Source: Dolomedes plantarius (taxonomy: Eukaryota; Arthropoda; Arachnida; Araneae; Dolomedidae). Taken from it: DNA of 64,000 nt. Below the pieces are notes generated by a model. It saw only the letters and a program-made list of their open reading frames with translations, searched no databases and had not been told where the DNA came from. The translations under genes and the position numbers were made by a program. How positions within the stretch are numbered: position 1 is the first letter of the stretch; every line of letters begins with the position of its first letter. Below, in pieces: positions 24,403-37,435 of this stretch. The stretch lies in the NCBI GenBank assembly GCA_907164885.2, contig OU015496.1:101360132-101424131 (forward strand), given 5' to 3'.

Positions 24403-27400
24403 ATTTATTTAATTTATTTTTATTTTTTGTTTGTTTGTTTATTTGTTTGTTGATAGAATTTCATGTGTTTTCTCTTGCAGGTAATACGCATAATTTGTTG
24501 AAAATATCCTTTCCTACAAAACTATTTATTTGATTAAATATTGTTACTCTTTCTTTGTGATATGTGTAATATATATTGTGTGTGCACAATCGTTGCGTTG
24601 CAATAATATTATATATCTCTAGTTTTGTAATTTCTCGTTTAGTAATGGCACCTAATTCTACAGAGTGTTTCAAAAAGAATCATCCGATTTAAAAACTGAT
24701 AACTATTCATCTTTTAGTCCGTTTTGATCAAATAATGTATAGGCAGACAGAGGGAAATCTCGAGTTTCACGCAGTTGCCAACAAGTAGCGCTAACGCTCC
24801 TCCTTCGCCCGCCACTTCAGCGTTTGTAAAGATGGCGAATGCACAACAGAAATCATTTTGTGTTCTACGCTTTGAAAAGTGTGAGTCCGTAGCAACTGTT
24901 CAGCGTGATTTTCGTCGACAAAACCCTGGTAGATTGAAGTTCCTACCTCTTAGAGCATTAGGTGATGGTATGAACAATTCCAAGACACGGGTTGTCTGTG
25001 AACGCAAAACAGCCGTGGAAGCAGTGTATGCAGACATGCTCGCAAAAGTTTGGGACGAATTTGCCTACCGTATAGACATATGCCATGCATCCAAAGGTGG
25101 GCATAATGAGCACCTTTAATTTGGTTTGTAATAATTACAAGATAAAAAGAACTTTTTATATACCATGTTTTTAAATTTTCTGTTGAATCATATAAACTTG
25201 ACAATTCTATGTATTAATAAATACATTTTTAAAATTTTTTTGATGAATTATCCCATCAACTTGAAAGAAAGTGAAGTTAATTGGAAGTTAACTTGCGTTT
25301 AACTTTTCGTTCCCGTCCCGGCCGATAGATGGCTGCACCAGTCTACAAAACAAAATTAAAGATGGCTAAAAGTATTAAAATAATGCATTGTCATCGTGTT
25401 CTGAGCTATTCTAAAAGTTTCAAATGTCTAGCTAGTCGAGAAGTTAGTTAAAAATCGATTGCAAGACTTGTACCGGACACACACACAAACAAACAAGAAA
25501 GCGAGTTAATAAAAGCATGGTAAAAAAGTTTTATGATTAACCATGTAATATAAAATTAATTTTAAGTTTCTGTGTTCAATATTTTTCATAATATACTCAT
25601 TTCAAACCGGGTGATTCTTTTTGAAACACCCTGTATATTAATAACTATATCTGTAATTGTTTTCTCCAGCTATAAAATTCACTTTTAATTACTCGCAAAA
25701 ATGGAAAGAATACGGAAGAGAATGTTATTAACATTGATGTTGGAGTTGATCAAACACGTGGCACGGTATCTCATCAGTTAATATATTGTCGAAGGGTGCC
25801 AGAAATGTCGGTTTCAGTTCTTGCCCAGGTCATTCTTCATACTTAACGACATAAAAATTACGAGTGAGATTGCGGTGTGAAAGATATGATCGATGCATTG
25901 ATACAGGCGAACAGTTTTGGGGCTTTTGACTCTTGGGTCATTTCCACTTTTCACTCACTCGGAACTCTGTCTAAATAATTCTTGATCACAATATTTTGAA
26001 GGGCCCACAGATTATGCATTCAGTCTGTTCAATGCAGTACAATCGTCACTCATCGTCCGCGTGTCTGACAATACTTAATTTATTTTAATGTATTTTTGCC
26101 TTAAAAATTTCTTTCAATTGCTGTGTCGGAAGATGTCTTGTGTAACCATAACTACTAAAAATTTAAAGCAAAGATATACATATCTAGTGTACTGGTAATC
26201 TTGAACCGAGGTTTCGCCCTTGTTGTGGGCTCCTCGGCAAGGCATAGTAGGCTGGACCATAGGACCATAGGGAAAGACGTGTGTTCGTCGATGTGAAAAT
26301 GGCATAACAGGCTGGATGGAAAGGAATACTTAAACCGGAATTGCTGTTAAATCTTTACTGGTGACTGAAAGAGGCATCCATCCCACTAAGGAAAAAAAAC
26401 CATCGTCTCTCACGATTTGTAGTACAAAATTTAGAGCGCAAGATGGCAGAATGCAGAAAGCCTGTCAAAGGGTCAGAGTGTAAAGCAAAAATATACATCT
26501 CCAGCGTACAGGAAATATTGGACCTAGGTTTCGAGCTTGTTATGGACCCCTCAGCAAGGTATAGCCAATAAATACACTGTAGGGAAAAGAATTCTTTAAA
26601 ATTACCAGAAGTAATAACTAAAAATTTATCTGGCCCGTGGACTGCCATTTGGCCATCACTTTTTTTTCACACTCACACACAAAGAAAAATTAATAAATAA
26701 AAAATAAATAAGAATTTTTTTTAAAAAAAAAGGTCGAAAATATGAATACGCATGGAGACAAATTTTCATGTAAATTTACTTTTAAATGCAGCTAAACTTT
26801 ACTTTTAGTCAGTCATAAACTTACATAATTTTAGTCAGCTCGAGGAGTCTTACGGTGCATGAAAGCCAAACGTAGTGTTAGAAAAGTTAGGCAGTCTTGC
26901 TTGAGTTCTTTTGGAGGTTTATGCACTCTAGGTTCTTAACGTAAACGTTTTTTCTAACGCGGAAAAGGGAAAAGCTTTAGAGAGAAAATCTCAAGTAAAA
27001 CAATTTCAAAAGACAAGACACAAATAAACTACAGCACAGACGATGATTCATAGAAATCATATTAGATCTTTTGGTTTGGTTGAGAGTGCTACGGTCATTT
27101 TTTGCTACGCGGTGGCTAATTAGACCGGTTCTTACTAGATGTTTTGAAAAATTACAGTTTTAAAATTTAGTAGTTTATTTATTCTATTATCAACACTGAC
27201 AATTTAGTGTTTTTCCACGGGAGGAATTTTTTATTTTGGTGTCAGTAAATGTAATCCAGGCTTAAGAATAATTTGATGTTATATAACTTTTTCTCAACTT
27301 TCTTCGAAAATTCCGGTGATGACACTGATGTTGCCATTTGATTATAATCTTATTCGGATGTTATTAATTAACCTTTTATTTTGCAATTAAGATTTGGTTA

Positions 27401-30307
27401 AAAAAATAAAATATTTTACATGTTATTTCAACGATCAGGGGAGCCTGCTAATTTCAGTACATAGAAAGTATTGCCTCAGAAATACTGAAGATTACTACAA
27501 AATACTATAGAAACCATAGTTATGTATACAAGAGATAAGCAGGTTTGGAAGAAATTCAGGTTTCGGGTCAAAAACGTAGCCCTTCTAGGTGTTTGTGGGT
27601 ATTTTTAAATATTTGTATAATGTGCTAATTAATTTCTGCTCGTCGTATGCTCGATATGTAAATGTTTAAACTACCTTAATTTCTCTCCTATTTTTAAACT
27701 TATAGAGAGAACAGTTTAAGTCCATTTATTATTTTAATAAACAGAGGAATAGCAGTCCTTTTGAACGATCCATTAACAGTTTCTGTAATTTTTATTTGCT
27801 TACAGTTAGGAACTGTAAACAGCAGTGCTTAGAGACAAGAGCCTAGAAAGGGGCTTTGTTCTAGCGACTTTTTAAGGGGTCAGGGACACATTTAAAAATT
27901 TTTTTTATTTATTGAGTTAAAATTTTGAATTTTTTGTCATTGTTAACCATATAAGTTTGCAAACAAAATCACACCATAAAACTTCTCATAAAAAGTTATT
28001 TAAAAATTTTAAATTGTTTTAAAAGGGGCGTAATTTAAAATCCTTATAACTCCAAATATTATTTGTCGAATTTCAAAATTTTTTCATTTAATTAAACAAA
28101 AAATATAGAAGTTTTAATTTTGATTCAGCGTTTTTAAAATATTAATTTTTTTTAAATAAAAAATATTTAGAGAAAAATTTTTAAAAAAAATTGATGTAAC
28201 TTATTTTTAAAAAATCATCTTTTCAAAAGTAAATTTTTCAAATTTGCTGTATCAAAATTAAAGTAAAATAATTGAAAAAGACATTTTCCAAGTTTGAAGC
28301 ATTTATCTTTAACGGTTCTTGACTTATAGCAATTTAAAGACGAGAAATGGTGAAAAAAAAAACTATCATGCAGAAAACGCATTTACAGGTTTAAATAAAG
28401 ATTGGCTGCTATTAGAATAGAATGTGGCAAACAAAAAAAAATTAATATCTCCTATTCTAATTAAGATAGAAACATGATTTAAACGTTATTTTAAGTTGAA
28501 AAGAACACAAAATTTCTTAATGCAGTAAAACTTTTTTGGAAAATTTGAAGAATTTTGTGTCTTGGATAAGAGATATTAGTAGCGTTCGAGAAGGTCTGGA
28601 TAAAAGAAAATGCGCATTCACTATCATTTTACTTTATGTGCATGGCTTATTTGGTTGGTGTTATTTCTTTTATCGATCTGAAGAATTCAATAAAAATTTC
28701 AAATCATGGTTACGTCAGAAAAGTATCTGCTGAGTAAGAAAGAAATAATTTTAGATGAATGACACCATTTTTTGTAAGCATTGTAAAGAGGCGATCGGTA
28801 ATAAAATTTCTAGAATCAAATCTCACCTCAAAAAGTTTAAACAATTAATTGCAAGCCAAGGGGAATATTACGTGACTGCGAATATCCTCATCAACTTAGG
28901 CCGACTGCACACTGAGAAAACTGGCTTTGTTATTTAAGTTTCTTGAAACTAGTTTCACATGAGGTCGCACACAGGAAAACTAGTACCACCGGAGGTCGCA
29001 CATCTGATGTGACATCGTAGAAACTGTAGTTTTCAGTTTCCACGATGTCACATTAGATGACGAGGATGTATTCAATGCTTTCCTGGTGGCAGCGAAATAA
29101 GAAAAGGAAACGAAAGTACTGGGTTCATCAACTTATAAGTGACAAAACACATTTTACGCGAAACAATAGTTGCTTGAAACTAAGTTTTCAAGAAACGTTG
29201 ATTTCGCCAACTTGTGCAACTATAATTTCATGAAACTCAGTATGCGCATCTCTGTGTTTTCAAATGGAATGGTTTTGTAAACATAAGTTACTCGTTTCGA
29301 GAAATCAGTGTCCTCAGTGTGCGGCACTCCTTAATGGGTACCTAATTCAATGAAAATTATAATTATCCTTTCATCCAAAAGCGGCAGGCGTGGAGGTTTC
29401 CTGTGAGGTCGCACACAGGAAAACTAGTACCACCGGAGGTCGCACATCTGATGTGACATCGTAGAAACTGTAGTTTTCAGTTTCCACGATGTCACATTAG
29501 ATGACGAGGATGTATTCAATGCTTTCCTGGTGGCAGCGAAATAAGAAAAGGAAACGAAAGTACTGGGTTCATCAACTTATAAGTGACAAAACACATTTTA
29601 CGCGAAACAATAGTTGCTTGAAACTAAGTTTTCAAGAAACGTTGATTTCGCCAACTTGTGCAACTATAATTTCATGAAACTCAGTATGCGCATCTCTGTG
29701 TTTTCAAATGGAATGGTTTTGTAAACATAAGTTACTCGTTTCGAGAAATCAGTGTCCTCAGTGTGCGGCACTCCTTAATGGGTACCTAATTCAATGAAAA
29801 TTATAATTATCCTTTCATCCAAAAGCGGCAGGCGTGGAGGTTTCCTGTGAGGTCGCACACAGGAAAACTAGTACCACCGGAGGTCGCACATCTGATGTGA
29901 CATCGTAGAAACTGTAGTTTTCAGTTTCCACGATGTCACATTAGATGACGAGGATGTATTCAATGCTTTCCTGGTGGCAGCGAAATAAGAAAAGGAAACG
30001 AAAGTACTGGGTTCATCAACTTATAAGTGACAAAACACATTTTACGCGAAACAATAGTTGCTTGAAACTAAGTTTTCAAGAAACGTTGATTTCGCCAACT
30101 TGTGCAACTATAATTTCATGAAACTCAGTATGCGCATCTCTGTGTTTTCAAATGGAATGGTTTTGTAAACATAAGTTACTCGTTTCGAGAAATCAGTGTC
30201 CTCAGTGTGCGGCACTCCTTAATGGGTACCTAATTCAATGAAAATTATAATTATCCTTTCATCCAAAAGCGGCAGGCACTTAGCCAAGGACATTTTCCTG
30301 TGCGCTC

Positions 30308-30369
<62 letters not shown>

Positions 30370-33300
30370 CTAGTTTATTCTGCGAATATCCAATAGGTGA
30401 ACCAACATTGTTTTCTATGAAGGGCCCCATGCCTTATGAAGGAATCGAATACGGGCATATGAGTTGGAAGCTTACAACGCGAACTATCATACGATGCGAG
30501 CGGCATTATAATTATCCTTAAATCAACACTTTTTTTATAAATATAAAAAAAAAGAAATGCAGACTGTTTTATTTATACTCTTTTAAATTAACTTTTATAT
30601 ACAGTTTATGTATTTAAATTGTGTATACCAAAATAGTTTTTTCCATGAAACCCGATGTGTTAAAAGTTTTTTTTGGATAATCATGAAAAATAAACTGCAT
30701 GAAATCTACCCCGTCTTCAGTCTTAATTTAGAATTCAATTTCGTTCTCTAAAGAGTTGGAAATGTGCCATATTTTGTTCCTAATGCCGTTTGTTTAGCTT
30801 AACGGTGATTAATGCAGAAAATGATAATTAGATTGGATTTTGTTGACAGCCTCTTTTGCGCCATGTTACATTTGCCAGGCCTACAAGATTAGTAATTCTA
30901 CGAGAAATTTTCAAAATTGTTTCCTAGCGTATGAATATTAAAGTAGAAATTTTCGCATAGTTTATTTTTAAATTTCCTCTTTAAGTAGATTTATTTCTGA
31001 AATATTTTACTTCTTGTTCAAGTAAGGTTTTGTGTAGTGGGAATTGTGGGATTAATCATAGTATAATAGTAATTTTTAATTTTTTTTGTTTTGTTTCACA
31101 TCACACACTAGTCTGACAAACTTCGGTATATTTATGATAAATTATTATCTTCTGTACTCCGAGTAATTTATTTTGTGTTCTAGTTAGTTAGAAAACTCCA
31201 AACATATGGTTTTCTAGGAGTTAAATGGTAGTCAAATAATTAATCTTTGGTCAATTTATTCAAAAATTATTTAGGTAACTACCAGTACTGGAAAATAGGA
31301 TTTTTTTAAAACATTCATGATTTCATTTGAAAGCCAATTGTAAAATAAAATTATCTTGGAGTAGCTAAAAAATGCTAAAAAAAAAGACTGCAATATTTTG
31401 TTGTATAGATAGCAGTCACTGGACAATTTGTTCCGTATTCTTTTCATTTATAGTAGAATAGTATAGCTCCCATAATTTTAACTTTGCTGGGGCAGCAAAA
31501 TTTTGACATTTTTTTTCTTCTTCTGATTTTTGTTTATTTTACTTACTGTAAACTCACCTTGTAGCTGAAAGTTTGAATATGGTTATGCATTAATTGTATG
31601 TATCCCATTAATGATTGTTTGGCACTATTTTTAAAAGACAGCAGTATAAACTTTTTTTTAAGATGAATGGCCTGGGTTGCAATCTAAGCTGAGTGTGTAT
31701 AAATTGAACTGTAAATTATCAGTTTTGATCAAATTACACTTTTTCTGCTGATGTAATATTTATGCAGAGTTTTACTTTTTTTTTAATTTGTACTATATGG
31801 ACTCCTTGGACAAACACGGTATCTTGGGATGTCTGCCTCAACTAGTCCTTGGGTTAGCTCTCTTAAAAACTAAAGACTGAAAAAACAAAGCTCTGTATTA
31901 TTAAAAATCATCTGTTGTAATATCTGAGTTTGTTGGGGATGTGAAATCATTCACACTCATGCACAGCTTTGAGTTGAAACTATTCCTCAATATTTGTACC
32001 TTGCCATTTTCAATTATATTATAACTTATGAACTGCTTCCTTCACTCCCAATTTACTGGGACAGATTTCAAATACCTCCTTTTTTTCAGCCTTTTTTACA
32101 TTTTTCATACACTTGGGAACTTAGTTTGCTGCAGACTTGCAAAATTATTATAATTCCCTATTATATGGGAAACTTAGCATTGACTTATCTTTTCTCAGTT
32201 AGTTTAAAATAGTCTGAAGTTGTTGGAAAGGTAAATTCAAGGTATTGATTTTTTTAAAACATCATTTCTTGAAAGAAAAAGACTTAAGAACTTATGCTTC
32301 TCTGTCGCGTGTATAGTATAATTAGTTAAGTGAACATTAAAAATTTTAAGTACAATTAAAATTTATCTATGTCTTTTATATGTGTATTTAAATGGAATTT
32401 CTTAATAAAACATTTTTATTAAATTTCTTTGGGAATAAATACGTTTTCGTTGTCAGCACTTAAATCTATAATTATTTGGATTTCAGTTGGATTATTTAAT
32501 ACTTTATGTTGTGTCACTTGCCCCTCTAAACTGTTTGTAATTTTCTTCTTCCTCAATTTTTTGCAGCTTGTTTCTTATAAACAATATTTCTCAAATAAAT
32601 CCCTAAAAGGAAGTTAGCATATGATTTTTATTCAAAGCTACCTGAATAACAGTTACTATTTTAGCCTCTTTTACTACTTTATAAAGATTTCATTTAAAAA
32701 GCTATAAATATTTGTTTGGGTAAAAAATATAAAGTGATATCAACTTACAGATGGTGGACAAAATAATACGAACACCTGTGAAATAATGGAAAATCTTTAT
32801 TAATAGGGGGTTGGACCACCCTTTGACTGAAGTACAGATTTAATGCGACGTGGGATAGATGCATAAAGGTCATGGACAATATTTAAAGGAATATTAAGCC
32901 ATTCCTCCTGCAGAGCGGTCTCTTAATTCCGAAAGTCCGGATAGAGGTGGAAATCGGGAATTAATTTTGGACTCCAAATATTGCCATAAATGTTCAATAA
33001 TATTGAAGTCCGGAGACTGAGGGGGCCAGGCGAGATGTTCAACTGTATCGTCATGCTCTTCGAACCATTCTTGAACACACCTAGCAGTGTGGATAGGTGC
33101 CTTGAAAAAGCGGTCGCTCTCCAGGGAATACAGTCTGGACAAAAGGATGGACATGATCCCCTAGAACGCTTAGATAGTGATTGGATTTGATCCTCCCATG
33201 CAGAATAACAAGTGGCCTAAGACCGCGCCAAGATATCGCACCCCATACCATAATGGAGCTTCCCCCATGCTTCGCAGTCGGCAAGAGGCATTTAGGATGA

Positions 33301-36300
33301 AACGCTTCTTTGGGCGTTCTCCAGACATAAACGCGTCCGGTCGTCTGAAATAGGGGGAATGACGATTCATCTGACCATATTACCTGTTGCCACTGCTGTG
33401 GGGACCAGCCTTTGTGATCTCTGCACCATTGGCGTCGCTTGAAAGCATTAGTTGCTGTCACCAAGGGTTTACGAATTGCCACTCTGCCATAAATGTTCGC
33501 AGCATGAAGTTCCCTTTTGACAGTTTTTGTTAAAACGGGATCCTGGAGATGACTGTTCATTTCGGATGTTATCTCGGATAACGATTGCTTGTGCTTTCGG
33601 GCTACTATGCGCTTCAAGACCCGTCTATCCCTATCAGCAAGCTTGGACTTTCGGCCACTGTTGTGCTTTGAAGACGTCGTCTTACCCTCTTTCGTGTACG
33701 CTGTCATAACGGCTGATACCTTACTCCTTGCAAACCCCAAAAGGTTTGCTGTTTCCGTAACCGATGCTCCACTTAAACGCGCTACACCTATCATTCCTCT
33801 TTGGAACTCTGACAGGTCTGATATTTCAACTTATCACAGACAGTTTGATAGAAGCATGGAACGTAGGTCATTGCTGTTGAGAAACTGATACCTTCCTCTT
33901 CACGCTCACTAGGTGGCAGACTTCTGTTGCAAGTGGCGCGGCTGTACTGCAGGTGTGAAATACGTCATACTTTTTCACAGGTGTTCGTATTATTTTGTAC
34001 TCCATCTGTATTCAATTCTATATATTATGTGTCCATAAAATTTGATTAAAAATTGATTTGTTGTCTCAATGCATAATCATATTACTGTCTTCATTTCATT
34101 TTTTCCTCTTGTCAAACATTGATAAAAGTCACCTTAGAATATGCACATTTAAGTATTATTTAATAGCATGAAATGTGTGTGTGTAAAATGTGAATGTATT
34201 TTTAGTTCAAGATTTCCTATCAAAAATTTTTCCCTCATCATACTTTTTAAAATTAACAAATGGAACAACATACATTAAATGCTGATTTTTTTTTTTTTTT
34301 TTTTTTACCCAGCTTTAATAATAATTTGTTAAAAAGTAATCTAATTGCAAACTATTGATAAATAACTTTTACAATTAATTGTAGAATTTTTTAAAAAAGT
34401 TATTTATCATTTCATTAATTTTTATAAAATACTGTGTACTTCATGCCCAATAATAAAAATAAAAGGATGACCATTTTAAAATTTTAATTAACAAAGCAAC
34501 CATATAGTTGCAAATGTCTAATTTTCTCTACGAGATCAAACAGTTTAACTCTCTCAGATCACAGCAGGTAGATAAAATTATTATATTTTACTATGTTTTA
34601 ATAGTAACAAATTGGTGGTGTTATTTTTCCTTCCTTTTTAGCTAGTTTTACAAGTTTTCTTATCAGGTAATTTATCACAAAATTTAAACCGTTCACACAA
34701 TTCTCGAATCTAATCTTTTCTTCATTATTTTTTGAATGAAAAAGGGTAAAAAGTATTTTTATATACGATTAAAAATTTTATATATATTTTTTTGTAGTTA
34801 ACATAAAAGGCACATATTTATCCATAACCAGACAAGTGAAGTAGAGGCTTTTCATGGCTTTTACTTAGACATTTGTTTGTTAACTTATTAACTAACTGCA
34901 TACTATTCCTGAAATTGCTCTTTCATTGCTGATTCATGAATAAGTTATAAGGAATACAGTATTATGACATAGAATATTTCATAGATGATAAATAGAATGA
35001 TACTAAATCATGCATGATTAGTCATCCTGAATTTGGCTTTTTATTATAGTATTCTCATAGAATGAGTACATAAATTATTTGTTGTTAAAATAAGCACATC
35101 AGTACATGTATCTTACTTTCCTGCTAGAAACTCATATTTTGATATTTGTTTATTAGTAATATATAGCTCTTTTTTATTTTATTTTATTTTATTTATTTAT
35201 TTTTTTTAGAAAGTGCAATGAAACATTTTGTGTCAAGTTACACTGGTGGAATTCCTTTACTAGTATCGATATTAGAAGTAAGTATCATTTCATTGTATTT
35301 TTAATTATTTATTTATTTATTTATTATTTTGAGTTTGAAATGAGAACTTTACATTATTTTCTCAGAAAAGCCAAGATCAACACATCAGACATTTTGCTAT
35401 TTTAATTATGGAGAAAATGCTGTTACATAAACCAGGTATTGGATTTTGTTTCCATCAGTTTTTTTTTTAATACAATACTACATCATCAAATTTGTCTACA
35501 TAAAATTCTAGATCTTATTTGTCCAAATAAATCAAAATAAAATGCTTCTTAAATTTTACAGACAAAAATTATTTATTTTATTTTATTATTATTATTATTA
35601 TTTTGTTTTTAAGAAGGCAGAGAAAAGGTTATAACATTATAGCTTTTTAAAGTATATTGAAATTTTAGTGTAAAATTTCCTAAGATTTCCTTGAGATGTG
35701 AAAATTTTTTCATTTCACAACAGTGAATTTCTATATCAGATGTATTTATCTTATATGAATGATATTATATAAGAGAAATATATCTATATAATATCATTAG
35801 ATAATTTTTTTCCAAATATTTTCATTTGAAAATGGCATACAGGGTTTGAGATGTACAATGCTACATATTTACATTTCAAACTTGTTTGTGTAAGGATAAT
35901 TATAATATTCCCTGTGACTTAACAGGATTGTATTTTGTCACATTTGGTGTTGTTTATCAAAATGACACATTGAATCTTTCGTATAATAAGAAGGAAATAA
36001 ACTTATTAAATTTAAAGTATAGAAAATAATTTTGACTTTGAAAACAAAATTATTTTCTATCCTTTTAATTTTTCTCCCCTTTTAAAGTCTTTGTTGGTGT
36101 AAATATATATTTATATTTTAATGGCATTGAAATAATCTTTTTCATCCAAACTCACAAAGGAATATTGTGCTACTAATCATATCTACACAATGTAGCCTTT
36201 AGAACAAACAGAGCAGATGTGGTTATTCTTATATCGCTTTTGCCTTTATCAGGCTACTCAGGTTGATACACAACTTCCAAATCTCAATTGATTTATATGG

Positions 36301-37357
36301 TACCCTTTGTTTTTTGCTCCTCAAAATCATTTTCTTATGGTTTTGACATTTTTATGTTATTTCAACTTGGTAAATCAACTTGGAAGCAACTTATAGAAAT
36401 AATCACATATGTATTTTCTCTATGCTAATTTGACTACTATCATTAATTACTTCATTTCATTATCTTACTATGAAAATAGAATAAACTTCACATTTTTGAT
36501 CATTTCTGATAGATTCAATATTTAATATGCAAGAAATGGATGTATTTTCTCATACTCTCTCTTATTTCCTCTGTCATTTCATATAATATTGTATAACACT
36601 TTTGAATGTCTGATCACTATAATTAATAATTAATGTTGTATTCATATATTACTTTAGGTGCCAGTGAACATGCTCAATCTTTTGTACTTCATGGAGCTGT
36701 TGATCACTTGCTTAAACTCATTGTGAAGTGCCAGTTATCATGGGGTGATGATTTTATCTGTTCCCTTTACAAAGTTACTGTTAAAGTTAGTGAAGAAGGT
36801 AATTACATTCATTTTTCTTTTTTTAGTCTAGAGCTTTAAATTTATTCATGTTTTAATTATTGCTACTGTAATTCCTAACATTTTATGTATAATGACAAAA
36901 ATATATGTTGAATCAAATTGCGAAAATAATATGCAATATTTTGCATCTCTTATACCATTTAAAGCTTTGTGTATGTTTTCATATGATTATTTGTTTAGTA
37001 GCAGGATACAAAATCAGTGTATGCAACTATTTATGTATTACTCTATGTATAACATTTAAAGCTCTGTGTGTGTTTACATATGTTTAATATTCAGATATGA
37101 AACCAGTGTGTGCAATTATGAAATCATCAAACTGAGATATAGGTTTTTCTTGACATTTTAATTTAAGATGTCATTATTATACAAATTTCCTTACCACATC
37201 TTTGGAAATTTAGTAAATTAAGCATTAAGACCACTAGTGGCCACATATTCAACAATGTTGTATGCTAAGTTTTTCAGATTTCATTTAAGCATTATATGTT
37301 GCATCATCTCTGTAATATTTTGTTCAGTATAAGTATTTATGTAAATAAACAAACAAT

Positions 37358-37435
<78 letters not shown>

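Larger units (their letters stand above)
25636..28754. other. Intron 2, second part
   Basis: AT-rich intronic DNA. Apart from the two repeat pairs listed separately, no gene is recognised. The open frame at 28536-28733 has no domain that I can name. Confidence 0.4.

Noticed and set aside
28962..30277. CRISPR-like or miRNA cluster
   Set aside because: Units are 444 bp with no short repeat-spacer pattern, and the genome is eukaryotic. The 19-bp hairpin stem is too short for a typical pre-miRNA.
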